Source: Larkinella humicola (GTDB lineage Bacteria; Bacteroidota; Bacteroidia; Cytophagales; Spirosomataceae). From it: DNA of 64,000 nucleotides. The notes below the pieces were generated by a model that saw nothing but the letters and a program-made list of their open reading frames with translations, did no database searches and was not told the DNA's origin. The stretch is from the NCBI RefSeq assembly GCF_008727875.1, contig NZ_VTWS01000001.1:1054001-1118000 (forward strand), written 5' to 3'. Below are positions 52,417 through 60,493 of this stretch, piece by piece. The position numbers and the translations under genes were made by a program. Positions within the stretch are counted from its first letter, which is position 1. Each line of letters opens with the position of its first letter.

Positions 52417-53673
52417 ATTATTTTTAATGGTTATTTCTTCTTCAAAATCCACTTCTATCTGATTCCGTACCAGGTCTTCGAAGGTTTCGCGCCGGCGAAT
52501 CAGGTGCGGTTTTCCGTCGTACACCAGCACTTCGGCGGGCCTGACCCGCGAGTTGTAGTTGGAACTCATGCTAAAACCGTAGGCTCCCGCATTTTTCAGG
52601 GCCAGCACATCGCCGGGGCGCACCTCGTTCAGCGAGCGATCCCAACCCAGCGTATCAGTTTCGCAAATGTATCCCACGATGCTGTACGTCTGTTTTTCGC
52701 CTGTCGGATTCGAAACATTGATAATTTCGTGGTAAGCATCGTACATCATCGGCCGGATCAGGTGATTCAATCCCGAATCGACGCCCACAAACGTCCGGTT
52801 AGGGTTCTCTTTCACGACGTTGACGTTTACCAGCAGCACACCGCTTTCACTCACCAAAAACTTACCGGGCTCAAAACACAGTTCGATTTCCCGCCCGTAC
52901 TGCTGACAGAATTTCTGAAAAGCCGCCGTCACTTTCCGGCCCAGATCCACCACGTCCGTGCTGTGATCTCCTTCTTTGTAGGCCACCTTAAAACCGCTGC
53001 CAAAATCGAGGAACTGCAGATTGGGGTAGTCGTTGGCCAGCTCAAAAAGCACCTCCGCCCCTTTAAGAAACGCATCGGCATTTTTAAAATCCGAACCGGT
53101 ATGAATGTGCAGTCCCACCACCGGAATGGCGTATTGCTCGACCAGAGCGCGAATCTGGCTCCGTTGTTCCATCGAAATGCCAAACTTGGAATCGGCGTGA
53201 CCGGTCTGAATTTTGATGTTGCCCCCTTCCGCAATGTGGGGATTGATCCGGATGCCGACCGGTTTGCGGCTGCCGTACTGCTGCCCCATAAATTCCAGCA
53301 AGGGCAGGCTATCGACATTTAGCCGAACACCCAGCGCGAGCGCTTCCTGAATTTCGGCAAAGGAAACGCCACTCGGGGTATACATGATCTGTTCGGGATC
53401 AAAACCGGCCAGCAGCGCCATCCGGATTTCATTCACCGAAACCACTTCCACATCGATTCCCCGGCTGCGCATCAACTTTAGAATCGACACGTTGGTCAGT
53501 GCTTTAGCGGCATATTTAATCTTCAGATTGACGCCCTGAAAAGCGGCCTGAAGCGTGCCTATTCTTTCAATAATTTTGTCGGCATCATACACATACAAGG
53601 GAAGGCCAAACGATTCGGCCATCTCCAGAACGTCGATGCCCTGAACTTGATAACGGTTTTGATCGAGCTGCAT
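52414..53673 (-). CDS. lysA: Diaminopimelate decarboxylase
   Basis: 419 residues from MQLDQNRYQV; 42 codons upstream in frame lie in the divergent promoter area and look non-coding. PLP-dependent alanine-racemase-fold features are the PLP Lys57 in KIKYAAKALTN, VSVNEIRMALLAGF, HIHTGSDFKN, FLDFGSGFKVAY, CFEPGKFLVSESG, and the C-terminal YICETDTLGWDRSL (catalytic Cys) and NAGAYGFSMSSNYNSR. It converts meso-diaminopimelate to L-lysine, the last step of lysine synthesis. The last codons (KNN stop) lie in or next to the hairpin arm. Confidence 0.96.
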   Translation of the reverse strand: MQLDQNRYQVQGIDVLEMAESFGLPLYVYDADKIIERIGTLQAAFQGVNLKIKYAAKALTNVSILKLMRSRGIDVEVVSVNEIRMALLAGFDPEQIMYTPSGVSFAEIQEALALGVRLNVDSLPLLEFMGQQYGSRKPVGIRINPHIAEGGNIKIQTGHADSKFGISMEQRSQIRALVEQYAIPVVGLHIHTGSDFKNADAFLKGAEVLFELANDYPNLQFLDFGSGFKVAYKEGDHSTDVVDLGRKVTAAFQKFCQQYGREIELCFEPGKFLVSESGVLLVNVNVVKENPNRTFVGVDSGLNHLIRPMMYDAYHEIINVSNPTGEKQTYSIVGYICETDTLGWDRSLNEVRPGDVLALKNAGAYGFSMSSNYNSRVRPAEVLVYDGKPHLIRRRETFEDLVRNQIEVDFEEEITIKNN

Positions 53674-53874
53674 ACGCAGGGGTGTCTGCCAATTTTGAGG
53701 TGCAAATATAAACGATTTTACGCCATGTTTGGCAACGGTACCCGATCTCAATCCGGTTCGGAATCTACTTTTTCTGAAAATAAGAGAATCCGAAATCATG
53801 CGTTCAGCGAGAATCCATCGAACAATTCGCCGGGATTCGGGTTAAGTCCTTACTCAACGCTGATCGATACGACG

Positions 53875-54153
53875 ATGAAAAAAATAGCTCTCTTTACGGC
53901 TGCCCTGCTCTGGATTGCCAGTCACGGACAAGCCCAGACGCCTTCACCCAACGCCCACGCGCCAGGACAGGCGGCTCAATCGTTCCCGCAGGGTGAACCG
54001 ACGGCTAAACAGGATTCCCTGAAAAGCAAACTCGTTAAGGGAACCCAATCAAGCCGGAATGCCCGGCGATCGGAGGATGCCATGGCAACTAAAAGCACGA
54101 CAGTGCGGAAGAAAACGACCAAAACCGTGAAAACGAAAAAACCAGTTGATTAG
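53875..54153 (+). CDS. Small exported basic low-complexity protein
   Basis: 92 residues from MKKIALFTAALLWIASHGQA; the frame runs upstream across lysA, but this is the only start with a signal peptide. The mature part is Pro/Ala/Gln-rich, then Lys/Thr-rich (TTVRKKTTKTVKTKKPVD), with no fold visible. I do not recognise it. It could be a small secreted basic peptide of the cell envelope. A good terminator (54183-54224) follows, supporting a real transcript. Confidence 0.6.
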   Translation: MKKIALFTAALLWIASHGQAQTPSPNAHAPGQAAQSFPQGEPTAKQDSLKSKLVKGTQSSRNARRSEDAMATKSTTVRKKTTKTVKTKKPVD

Positions 54154-54182
54154 CCTCCGGATACATGTATTCCTGTTTTCGT

Positions 54183-54224
54183 AAAAAAATGCTATTTCTG
54201 GACGAAGGAAATGGCTTTTTTTTT
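54183..54224 (+). terminator. Rho-independent terminator after the small basic protein
   Basis: GCTATTTC (54191-54198) pairs with GAAATGGC (54208-54215, one mismatch) and is followed by nine T; A-rich flank on the left lengthens the stem. Confidence 0.75.
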
Positions 54225-54321
54225 GTAATTCAGGACTAAATACGCATTCATATGTTTGCCCGCATCATTTTATTCGTATTTTTGACACCGACCCTTTTGG
54301 TTACTGAATTACTCCATTACC

Positions 54322-54870
54322 TTGAAGCGTTCAAACCTCCCATTTACGGAAGACGTACTGGTAAAAAAACTCCAGCAGCGAGAGGAACAGGCATTTCACT
54401 TGCTCTACGACCAGTATTCGCCGGCTTTGTACGGCGTAATCCTGAAGGTCGTTCGTGATGAAGAAGCCGCCCGCGACGTTTTACAGGATTCTTTTGTGAA
54501 GATCTGGCGGAACATTCCCTCTTACGATTCCCAGAAAGGCCGTCTTTTTACGTGGTTACTGAACATTGCCCGAAATACAGCAATCGACGCCATCCGCACC
54601 CGCCATTCAGGTCAGTCAATCCAAACCAGCACCGATATCGTAGATATTGTTGATCAGCATCAGCAAGCCTATCAGCCCGCTGTAGAGACACTTGATTTAC
54701 CCGACAAGGTGAATCAGTTAAATCCGGATCGACGAATGGTTATTGACCTTGTCTACTTCTATGGATATACCCACGAAGAAGTGGCGGAAAAATTGAATTT
54801 GCCGCTTGGAACGGTCAAAACGCGGGTACGGTCTGCTTTACAGGAATTGAAGAAGTTATTCGGCACATGA
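54322..54870 (+). CDS. ECF-type sigma factor (SigK-like partner of RskA)
   Basis: 182 residues with a TTG start (no ATG fits before region 2). Region 2 (about 22-95) includes AFHLLYDQYSPALYGVILKV, DVLQDSFVKIWRNIPSY and GRLFTWLLNIARNTAIDAIR; region 4 (about 125-175) includes NPDRRMVIDLVYFYGYTHEE and VAEKLNLPLGTVKTRVRSAL. The order sigma, RskA-type anti-sigma, fasciclin gene resembles the SigK/RskA/MPT70-83 unit of mycobacteria. Its stop overlaps the anti-sigma start (ATGA). Confidence 0.93.
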   Translation: MKRSNLPFTEDVLVKKLQQREEQAFHLLYDQYSPALYGVILKVVRDEEAARDVLQDSFVKIWRNIPSYDSQKGRLFTWLLNIARNTAIDAIRTRHSGQSIQTSTDIVDIVDQHQQAYQPAVETLDLPDKVNQLNPDRRMVIDLVYFYGYTHEEVAEKLNLPLGTVKTRVRSALQELKKLFGT

Positions 54871-55742
54871 ACACGAAAGAATACATAGAGTCCGGAATAC
54901 TGGAAGAGTATGTGCTCGGCACCGTCAGCCCGCAGGAAAAGCGGGAGGTCGAATGTCTGTCGAGCATTTACCCTGAGATCCGCCAGGAGCTCGACACGCT
55001 GTCGGCTGCGGTGGAACAGTATGCCCAGACCCTCCGCCGTGATCCGCCTACCGACATTAAAGAGTGGCTTCTGAAAGAACTGGAATTTGGCCCTCCGGAA
55101 GTCGAAGTGGTTGAGGAAGTTTCCCCAACGCTCCCACTCACCAGCGAAGAAAGTACTGAAACCCCCATTCGTTCATTAAATTCCAGAGAAGACGCATTCG
55201 ATTCAAGACCTACCTTTCGCGTTACCTGGCTGGTAGCCGCTTCCCTCGGTCTGGTAGTCTTGTTTTTTGCCTACTTCCTGTACTCTCAATTGCAGGGAAG
55301 CCAGCAAACGCTCAGTTCGCTCCGTAATTCGAATGAAGCCTTGACCGAAGAGGTACGGGTTCTGCGGGCACAACAGTCGCAGAGCGACCAGACGCTGGCC
55401 ATCCTGAAAGAACCAGGCACGCGGGTCATCCGGCTGAATCCCACCGATAGCACTACTGCCAACCTCGCAACCATCTACTGGAATGTCAGCACGGGCCAGG
55501 TTAATCTCGAAATTGATTCGTTGGTTCGTCCGCCCGAAACCCAGCAATACCAGCTTTGGGCCATTGTCGACGGAAAACCGGTCGATGCCGGTGTCTTCGA
55601 TGTGGGCGACAACACCCGGGTGGTGCAGCAGGCTAAAAAATTTCTGAAAGCCGATGCTTTTGCCATCACGCTCGAACGCCGGGGCGGTAGCCCCACTCCC
55701 ACGCTTTCCGCGATGGTGGTGGTCGGAAATGTGACCTCTTGA
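54867..55742 (+). CDS. RskA-like anti-sigma factor
   Basis: 291 residues. The N-terminal part (about 1-110) has the anti-sigma zinc-less ZAS-like helix set (ILEEYVLGTVSPQEKREVEC), then one TM helix at 119-139 (WLVAASLGLVVLFFAYFLY), a short coiled coil (about 141-175: SSLRNSNEALTEEVRVLRAQ) and a C-terminal RskA domain (about 190-290: LATIYWNVSTGQVNLEIDSL, QYQLWAIVDGKPVDAGVFDV, FAITLERRGGSPTPT). RskA proteins hold an ECF factor at the membrane and are cleaved to release it. The gene overlaps the sigma gene by 4 bases. Confidence 0.93.
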   Translation: MNTKEYIESGILEEYVLGTVSPQEKREVECLSSIYPEIRQELDTLSAAVEQYAQTLRRDPPTDIKEWLLKELEFGPPEVEVVEEVSPTLPLTSEESTETPIRSLNSREDAFDSRPTFRVTWLVAASLGLVVLFFAYFLYSQLQGSQQTLSSLRNSNEALTEEVRVLRAQQSQSDQTLAILKEPGTRVIRLNPTDSTTANLATIYWNVSTGQVNLEIDSLVRPPETQQYQLWAIVDGKPVDAGVFDVGDNTRVVQQAKKFLKADAFAITLERRGGSPTPTLSAMVVVGNVTS

Positions 55743-55765
55743 TCGCTCCCTATCTGAAAAAAGAG

Positions 55766-55847
55766 TTATAAATAATAAATGGTAAATGTAAAAGTGGCGG
55801 TTTTGCAAAAACTTTTATATTTACCATTTATCATTTACTATTTATAA
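55766..55847. repeat. Heptad-repeat hairpin with arms differing by one heptad
   Basis: Left arm 55766-55795 (30 bases) matches the reverse complement of 55811-55847 (37 bases) except for one G/A change and one extra 7-bp unit (GTAAATG) in the right arm. It begins 24 bases after the anti-sigma stop. Confidence 0.9.
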
Positions 55848-55865
55848 TTCTATTTTCAACCAGGG

Positions 55866-55930
55866 TTATACGTTTTTCAAGGGATGTTTATACGTCGATT
55901 CGACCAAAAATATATATAGTTTTTATACGT
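55866..55930. promoter_or_regulatory. Three TTATACGT direct repeats
   Basis: TTATACGT occurs at 55866, 55888 and 55923; the first two are 22 bp apart, about two helical turns. They lie between the heptad hairpin and a strong terminator (55943-55978), so they cannot be simple upstream sites for the fasciclin gene. The remaining 55979-56105 part of the gap looks like a plain leader. Confidence 0.35.
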
Positions 55931-55942
55931 TTATTTCTACTA

Positions 55943-55978
55943 AAAAAAGGCTCTGGAAACGCTCCCAGGGCCTTTTTT
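55943..55978 (+). terminator. Rho-independent terminator upstream of fasciclin gene
   Basis: AAAAAAGGC-T-CTGG pairs with CCAG-G-GCCTTTTTT. It is strong and symmetric, so it can serve both directions. It separates the anti-sigma gene from the fasciclin gene. Confidence 0.8.
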
Positions 55979-56105
55979 ATGATTTACAGGCTTTTTTTTC
56001 ACCAATTAAAAATCCAAATAGAAGGGGATGGCGTAGGTATTGCTGAGAGTCGGGAAAAACCCGGTTCTTTTATTTTCCCATCTTCATTTAATTCGTATTT
56101 CAATC

Positions 56106-56660
56106 ATGAAAGCCTTCATCAAAACAGGGATTATTGCCGCTATTCTTTGCGCATTCGTCACGGTTTCTTACGCTCAAAAGCCGAAAGAAGTCGGTGGCGC
56201 CATGATGTATCCCAACAAGAACATCATTGAAAATGCCGTCAACTCGAAAGACCACACCACCCTGGTTGCCGCCGTGAAAGCTGCGGGCCTGGTCGAAACG
56301 TTACAGGGAGCCGGTCCTTTCACGGTTTTTGCTCCCACCAACGATGCTTTTGGCAAATTACCAGCCGGCACCGTTGAAACGCTGGTGAAACCCGAAAACA
56401 AAGCCACCCTGACCGGCATTTTGACCTACCACGTGGTTGCAGGTCGTCTGGACGCCAAGGAAATTGGAAAGCTCATTAAGGCCGGTAACGGAACCGCTAC
56501 CTTGAAAACCGTGGCCGGTGGCAACCTGACCGCCAAAATGAGTGGAAAAAATCTGGTTCTGACTGATGCCAAAGGGGGAACCGCCACCGTTGCGATTTCG
56601 GATGTATACCAGTCGAACGGCGTGATTCACTCCATCGATACGGTTTTGATGCCAATGTAA
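56106..56660 (+). CDS. Secreted single-domain fasciclin (FAS1) protein
   Basis: 184 residues from MKAFIKTGIIAAI with a signal peptide ending SYAQ; a longer frame to 56040 lacks support. One FAS1 domain (about 45-184) has the motifs DHTTLVAAVKAAGL, FTVFAPTNDAFGKLPAGTVE, ILTYHVVAGRLD and the closing NGVIHSIDTVLMP. It is a small secreted adhesion-type protein. It follows the SigK-like/RskA pair, which suggests it is the target gene, but a terminator lies between them, so it must have its own promoter. Confidence 0.93.
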   Translation: MKAFIKTGIIAAILCAFVTVSYAQKPKEVGGAMMYPNKNIIENAVNSKDHTTLVAAVKAAGLVETLQGAGPFTVFAPTNDAFGKLPAGTVETLVKPENKATLTGILTYHVVAGRLDAKEIGKLIKAGNGTATLKTVAGGNLTAKMSGKNLVLTDAKGGTATVAISDVYQSNGVIHSIDTVLMPM

Positions 56661-56682
56661 CTGAAGGCAACTAAAAGACTAG

Positions 56683-56718
56683 AAAAAGCCACACGCACAA
56701 CTGCGCTGTGGCTTTTTT
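56683..56718 (+). terminator. Rho-independent terminator of the fasciclin gene
   Basis: AAAAAGCCACA pairs with TGTGGCTTTTT, with an inner CGC/GCG pair, and ends in six T. It lies 23 bases past the stop. Confidence 0.85.
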
Positions 56719-56758
56719 AACTCGTAAACTATCCTCCCATTTCTTGCGTTAATCAGGT

Positions 56759-57247
56759 ATGAACCGCAACCTTTTTCTTGGAGTTTTGTGTGGGCTGGTG
56801 CTCACGGGCTCCGTCGCATCCATTTCGTTAACGCCACGCATCGACGATGCCACACCCCGCAAAGTGGTTAAAACGGAAGCGGAGTGGAAGAAAATCCTGA
56901 CACCCCAGCAATTTTACGTCCTGCGTCAGCAAGGGACCGAGCGGCCTTTTACGAGTCCGCTGGTCGATAACCATGAAAAAGGCGTATTCAAATGTGCGGG
57001 CTGCAAAACGCCCCTGTTCAGCTCCGATACCAAGTTTGAATCGGGAACGGGCTGGCCGAGTTTTTATAAATCATTGTCGAAAGAGAACGTGGTTGAAAAG
57101 GTGGATCGCACCCACGGCATGGTCCGTACGGAAGTCGAATGTGGCGTCTGTGGCGGGCATTTGGGACACGTTTTTGAGGATGGACCCAAGCCAACCGGTC
57201 TGCGGTATTGCATGAACGGCGTAGCATTGGAATTTGAAAAGAAATAA
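56759..57247 (+). CDS. msrB: Exported peptide-methionine (R)-S-oxide reductase
   Basis: 162 residues with an N-terminal hydrophobic export signal ([17 protein letters not shown]). The MsrB domain follows (about 38-160): zinc-site pairs C79/C82 (CAGC) and C128/C131 (CGVC), substrate-site GTGWPSFYK and catalytic C151 in RYCMNGVAL. It reduces the R form of methionine sulfoxide in proteins, here probably in the periplasm. It is a single gene, with a terminator 24 bases downstream. Confidence 0.96.
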   Translation: MNRNLFLGVLCGLVLTGSVASISLTPRIDDATPRKVVKTEAEWKKILTPQQFYVLRQQGTERPFTSPLVDNHEKGVFKCAGCKTPLFSSDTKFESGTGWPSFYKSLSKENVVEKVDRTHGMVRTEVECGVCGGHLGHVFEDGPKPTGLRYCMNGVALEFEKK

Positions 57248-57270
57248 GCGGGTGCTAACCCCTTGGTTTT

Positions 57271-57302
57271 GAGCCAACCCGACGAACGGGCTGGCTTTTT
57301 TC
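57271..57302 (+). terminator. Rho-independent terminator of msrB
   Basis: AGCCAACCCG pairs with CGGGCTGGCT around a 5-base loop and runs into six T. Confidence 0.85.
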
Positions 57303-57326
57303 ATATTATATCGTCTAAATTTCCGT

Positions 57327-57334
57327 TATATTTG
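57327..57334 (+). promoter_or_regulatory. Predicted -7 element of the PBP gene
   Basis: TATATTTG is a full match to TAnnTTTG. The expected TTTG upstream is replaced by a T run at 57295-57302. It would start transcription near 57341, giving a leader of about 140 bases. Confidence 0.4.
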
Positions 57335-57341
57335 CTTTAAG

Positions 57342-57367
57342 AGACGGATTTCTCAATCCGTCTTTTT
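57342..57367 (+). terminator. Terminator-like hairpin at the start of the PBP leader
   Basis: AGACGGATT (57342-57350) pairs with AATCCGTCT (57355-57363) around TCTC and is followed by T5. It lies immediately after the predicted promoter, so it could be a 5'-end hairpin or an attenuator. A second hairpin, CGCACC...GGTGCG, lies near 57413-57433. Confidence 0.5.
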
Positions 57368-57480
57368 GCCTATCGAATTAATTTTACTTTTTTGAAACCA
57401 AACGGACATCAGGCGCACCCCTTCGGCGGTGCGACAGCAAACGGCTCCGTTCTTCAATTTTAACCGTCAAAATACCAGGC

Positions 57481-60054
57481 ATGAGTAAATTCTGGGGGCA
57501 GCTTCGTACCCTTTGGCAAGGCATCACCGGCTTTTTCGGTCTCATAAGCAACGGCTTTAGACGACTGGTTTACCGCATGATGTCTGGTCTACTTGGAAAA
57601 GAGCGTGTCGATTCAGCAACCGGTCATTACCGGGGCCTTCGACAACGCTACCGAAACTGGATCAACGCCCGCTTCGACACCCGATCACTCGCTTTCCGCA
57701 TCTTTTACCAAACCACCAAAACGCTTATTTTCAGCTTTTTGCTGGTTCTGTTGTACATCCTATCAATAGAAACCAATTTCCTTTACCTCAGCGGTGAAAT
57801 GCCGAGTGTCGAGGATTTAAAAAATCCCAAGGTTTCCCAGTCTTCCGAAATTTACTCCTACGATAAAGTCATGATCGGCCGGTTTTTTACTGAAAACCGG
57901 ACACCCATCAAATACGAAGACTTATCGCCCTCCCTCATTCACGCCCTGATTGCCACTGAAGACGTACGGTTTTATGAGCATTCAGGCATCGACACCCGAA
58001 GCCTGGGCCGGGCTGTCTATGGCGTGTTAACCGGTAACAACTCCGGCGGGGGGAGTACGATAACCCAACAGCTTGCCAAAAACCTGTTTAAAACCCGACG
58101 GCGGCAGTCGCGGGGATTGCTGTATAATGTTCCGCTGGTGAAAACGGTTATTCTGAAAACCAAGGAATGGCTGATGGCCATCAAACTGGAGCGGAATTTT
58201 TCGAAGGAACAGATCCTGACCATGTATTTCAATACCGTCGATTTCGGCAGCAATGCCTACGGGATCAAAACGGCGGCCCGGACGTACTTCAGCAAATCAC
58301 CGGAGACGTTAAACGTGCAGGAATCCGCCGTTCTCGTGGGCTTGCAGAAAGCGACGACGACGTATAATCCGCTGATCAAACGAAACTTCGAGAAGTCGCG
58401 CAACCGCCGGAATGTGGTGATCCGGCAAATGGAAAAATACAAGTACCTCACCAAAGCACAAGCCGATTCACTGTGTGAATTACCCCTCGTAACGCGCTAC
58501 AGCCCCGACAATCCGTATTCGGGACCGGCCAATTATTTTAAAAATGCAGTAGTCGAGGTCGTTAAAAAGTGGGGTGAAGAAAACGGCTATGATCTGTATA
58601 CCGATGGTTTGCGCATTTATACCACCGTTGACTCCCGGATGCAGGCCCTGGCCGAAGAAGCCGTTGCGGAAAAAATGAAGCTGCTGCAACGAACGTTCGA
58701 CAACCACTGGTCGGGTCGAAACCCCTGGACGGATGAAGATGGTAAGGAAATTCCGGACTTTCTGGACAAAGTCGCCCAGCGGACGGAGCGGTATAAGGCC
58801 CTCCAACTGAAATTTCCGAATCAGCCGGATTCCATTCAGTATTACATGAAGGAGAAAAAAGACAGCATGACGGTCTTCTCTTGGAACGGACCGAAGAAGA
58901 AGTACATGTCGCCCATGGATTCCATCGCCTACTACAAGCGGTTTTTGCAGGCCGGTCTGGTGGCGATGGACCCGCATACCGGTTTTATCCGGACGTGGGT
59001 GGGTGGCCTCGACTACAATTTTTTCCAGTTCGATCACGTCAAACAGGGCAAACGCCAGCCTGGCTCGACCTTCAAACCGTTTGTTTATGCCACGGTGATC
59101 GACGATTCAACGATCAATTTAGGCCCCTGCGACCGTCGTCGCGATGAACCGTTCCGGAAGGAATACATCAACGAAAAAGGCGAAGAAGATTTCTGGGCAC
59201 CAAAAAACTCAGCCGGATCATTCTCCTACTCCAATATGACCCTGCGACGGGCCATGGCCCGCTCCATCAACTCGGTGACAGCCCAGTTGACCAATGACGT
59301 TGCAACGCCCCAGCGGGTGGTGGAATACGCCCACCGGCTCGGTATTAAAAGCCAATTGGCGGCTGTTCCTTCGGTGGGTCTGGGTTCTTCGGACGTGTCG
59401 CTGTATGAAATGGTAGCGGCTTATTGCACCTTTGCAAACAACGGCGTACACACTGAACCGTTGCTGGTGACGCGAATTGAAGACCGCAATGGCAAAGTCA
59501 TTGAAGAATTTGTACCCGAGAAGAAACAGGCTATTCGCGAAGAGTCGGCTTTTCTGATGCTCCACATGCTGAAAGGTGGTTTGGAAGAATCGGGCGGCAC
59601 GTCGCAAAATTTGTGGTCGTACGATTTGTTCAAAAACCGGAACCAGGTGGGGGGAAAAACCGGCACCACCTCCAACAACTCCGATGGCTGGTTCATGGGG
59701 GTCACCCGTGATCTGGTAGTGGGGGCCTGGGTGGGTGGCGATGATCGCAGCATCCACTTCCGGTCGACAGACATGGGTGAAGGCGCCAAAACCGCCTTGC
59801 CGCTGGTGGGACGTTTTTTGGAGAAAGTATATCAGGACAAGGCGCTGAAGCTTTATCAGGGTCCTTTTGATAAACCGACGGTTAAAATAACGAAGGATTA
59901 TCTGAATTGCCCCGGTGGAAACGATGATGACGAAGAGGATGAATCGGACTCTACGGATGTTGACATTCCTGCCGATTCGCTGTTCATTGAACCCTCGGCT
60001 CCAGAGCAGGTCGATCCGCCCGATACAACCCAACGCGCCCAGCCTTTCCGCTAA
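57481..60054 (+). CDS. Class A penicillin-binding protein (PBP1A-like)
   Basis: 857 residues. A cytoplasmic N-terminus, one TM helix (about 80-100, TLIFSFLLVLLYILSI), a GT51 transglycosylase domain (ALIATEDVRFYEHSGIDTRS, GGGSTITQQLAKNLF) and a transpeptidase domain (active-site GSTFKPF, then SRSINS-like ARSINSVTAQL, KTG in GGKTGTTSNNSDGWFMG). The C-terminal tail is acidic, Asp/Glu/Ser-rich (NDDDEEDESDSTDVDIPAD) and of low complexity. It polymerises and cross-links peptidoglycan at the inner membrane. The N-terminal extension before the TM (about 80 residues, basic) is longer than in many homologues. Confidence 0.95.
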   Translation: MSKFWGQLRTLWQGITGFFGLISNGFRRLVYRMMSGLLGKERVDSATGHYRGLRQRYRNWINARFDTRSLAFRIFYQTTKTLIFSFLLVLLYILSIETNFLYLSGEMPSVEDLKNPKVSQSSEIYSYDKVMIGRFFTENRTPIKYEDLSPSLIHALIATEDVRFYEHSGIDTRSLGRAVYGVLTGNNSGGGSTITQQLAKNLFKTRRRQSRGLLYNVPLVKTVILKTKEWLMAIKLERNFSKEQILTMYFNTVDFGSNAYGIKTAARTYFSKSPETLNVQESAVLVGLQKATTTYNPLIKRNFEKSRNRRNVVIRQMEKYKYLTKAQADSLCELPLVTRYSPDNPYSGPANYFKNAVVEVVKKWGEENGYDLYTDGLRIYTTVDSRMQALAEEAVAEKMKLLQRTFDNHWSGRNPWTDEDGKEIPDFLDKVAQRTERYKALQLKFPNQPDSIQYYMKEKKDSMTVFSWNGPKKKYMSPMDSIAYYKRFLQAGLVAMDPHTGFIRTWVGGLDYNFFQFDHVKQGKRQPGSTFKPFVYATVIDDSTINLGPCDRRRDEPFRKEYINEKGEEDFWAPKNSAGSFSYSNMTLRRAMARSINSVTAQLTNDVATPQRVVEYAHRLGIKSQLAAVPSVGLGSSDVSLYEMVAAYCTFANNGVHTEPLLVTRIEDRNGKVIEEFVPEKKQAIREESAFLMLHMLKGGLEESGGTSQNLWSYDLFKNRNQVGGKTGTTSNNSDGWFMGVTRDLVVGAWVGGDDRSIHFRSTDMGEGAKTALPLVGRFLEKVYQDKALKLYQGPFDKPTVKITKDYLNCPGGNDDDEEDESDSTDVDIPADSLFIEPSAPEQVDPPDTTQRAQPFR

Positions 60055-60060
60055 GATTTC

Positions 60061-60090
60061 AGGTCAACTCCTTCCGGGTTGACCTTTTTT
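60061..60090 (+). terminator. Rho-independent terminator of the PBP gene
   Basis: AGGTCAAC pairs with GTTGACCT and runs into T6. Confidence 0.85.
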
Positions 60091-60157
60091 GTTGGCCCAA
60101 TCTAAAAACAACCCCGGCGAAGCGGTGGTTATAGAGAGATACCATCAACTCAGGACT

Positions 60158-60433
60158 ATGACACCATCACAAAATCCGAACCTACATCCGGTCAGGAATG
60201 ACATGCCCCTGGAGGATGTTCCGTCAGAAATGGACACTGATCCACGGGCCGATGAAGAAGTAATCGATCAAACCGGGCCCACGCCCAGTGAAGAAGAAAC
60301 GGATTTACAACCCAGCCCGAACCCAACCGGGCGCATTCCGTCGGGCATGGACGACGATCCGTCCAACGATGAAAATCTAAACGAAAAAATCGCCTACGCC
60401 CTGGCGGGCGCGGAACCGAATAGAAAAGAATGA
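60158..60433 (+). CDS. Small acidic hypothetical protein
   Basis: 91 residues from MTPSQNPNLHPVRN, very rich in Asp, Glu and Pro, with the repeated pattern MPLEDVPSEMDTDPRADEE and IPSGMDDDPSNDEN. Likely disordered. I do not recognise it. It has its own stretch between two terminator-like structures and normal codon use. The stop is at the foot of a heptad hairpin. Confidence 0.55.
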   Translation: MTPSQNPNLHPVRNDMPLEDVPSEMDTDPRADEEVIDQTGPTPSEEETDLQPSPNPTGRIPSGMDDDPSNDENLNEKIAYALAGAEPNRKE

Positions 60434-60437
60434 TGAG

Positions 60438-60487
60438 TGATGAATGATGAACGATGAATGGATTAATTCATCGTTCATCATTCATCA
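60438..60487. repeat. Heptad-repeat hairpin between convergent genes
   Basis: Arms 60438-60459 and 60466-60487 are exact reverse complements over 22 bases with a 6-base loop. Units are GATGAAT, GATGAAC, GATGAAT; one more imperfect unit lies upstream. The small acidic gene stops at 60433 and the ABC transporter gene at 60494. Confidence 0.92.
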
Positions 60488-60493
60488 TTTAAA

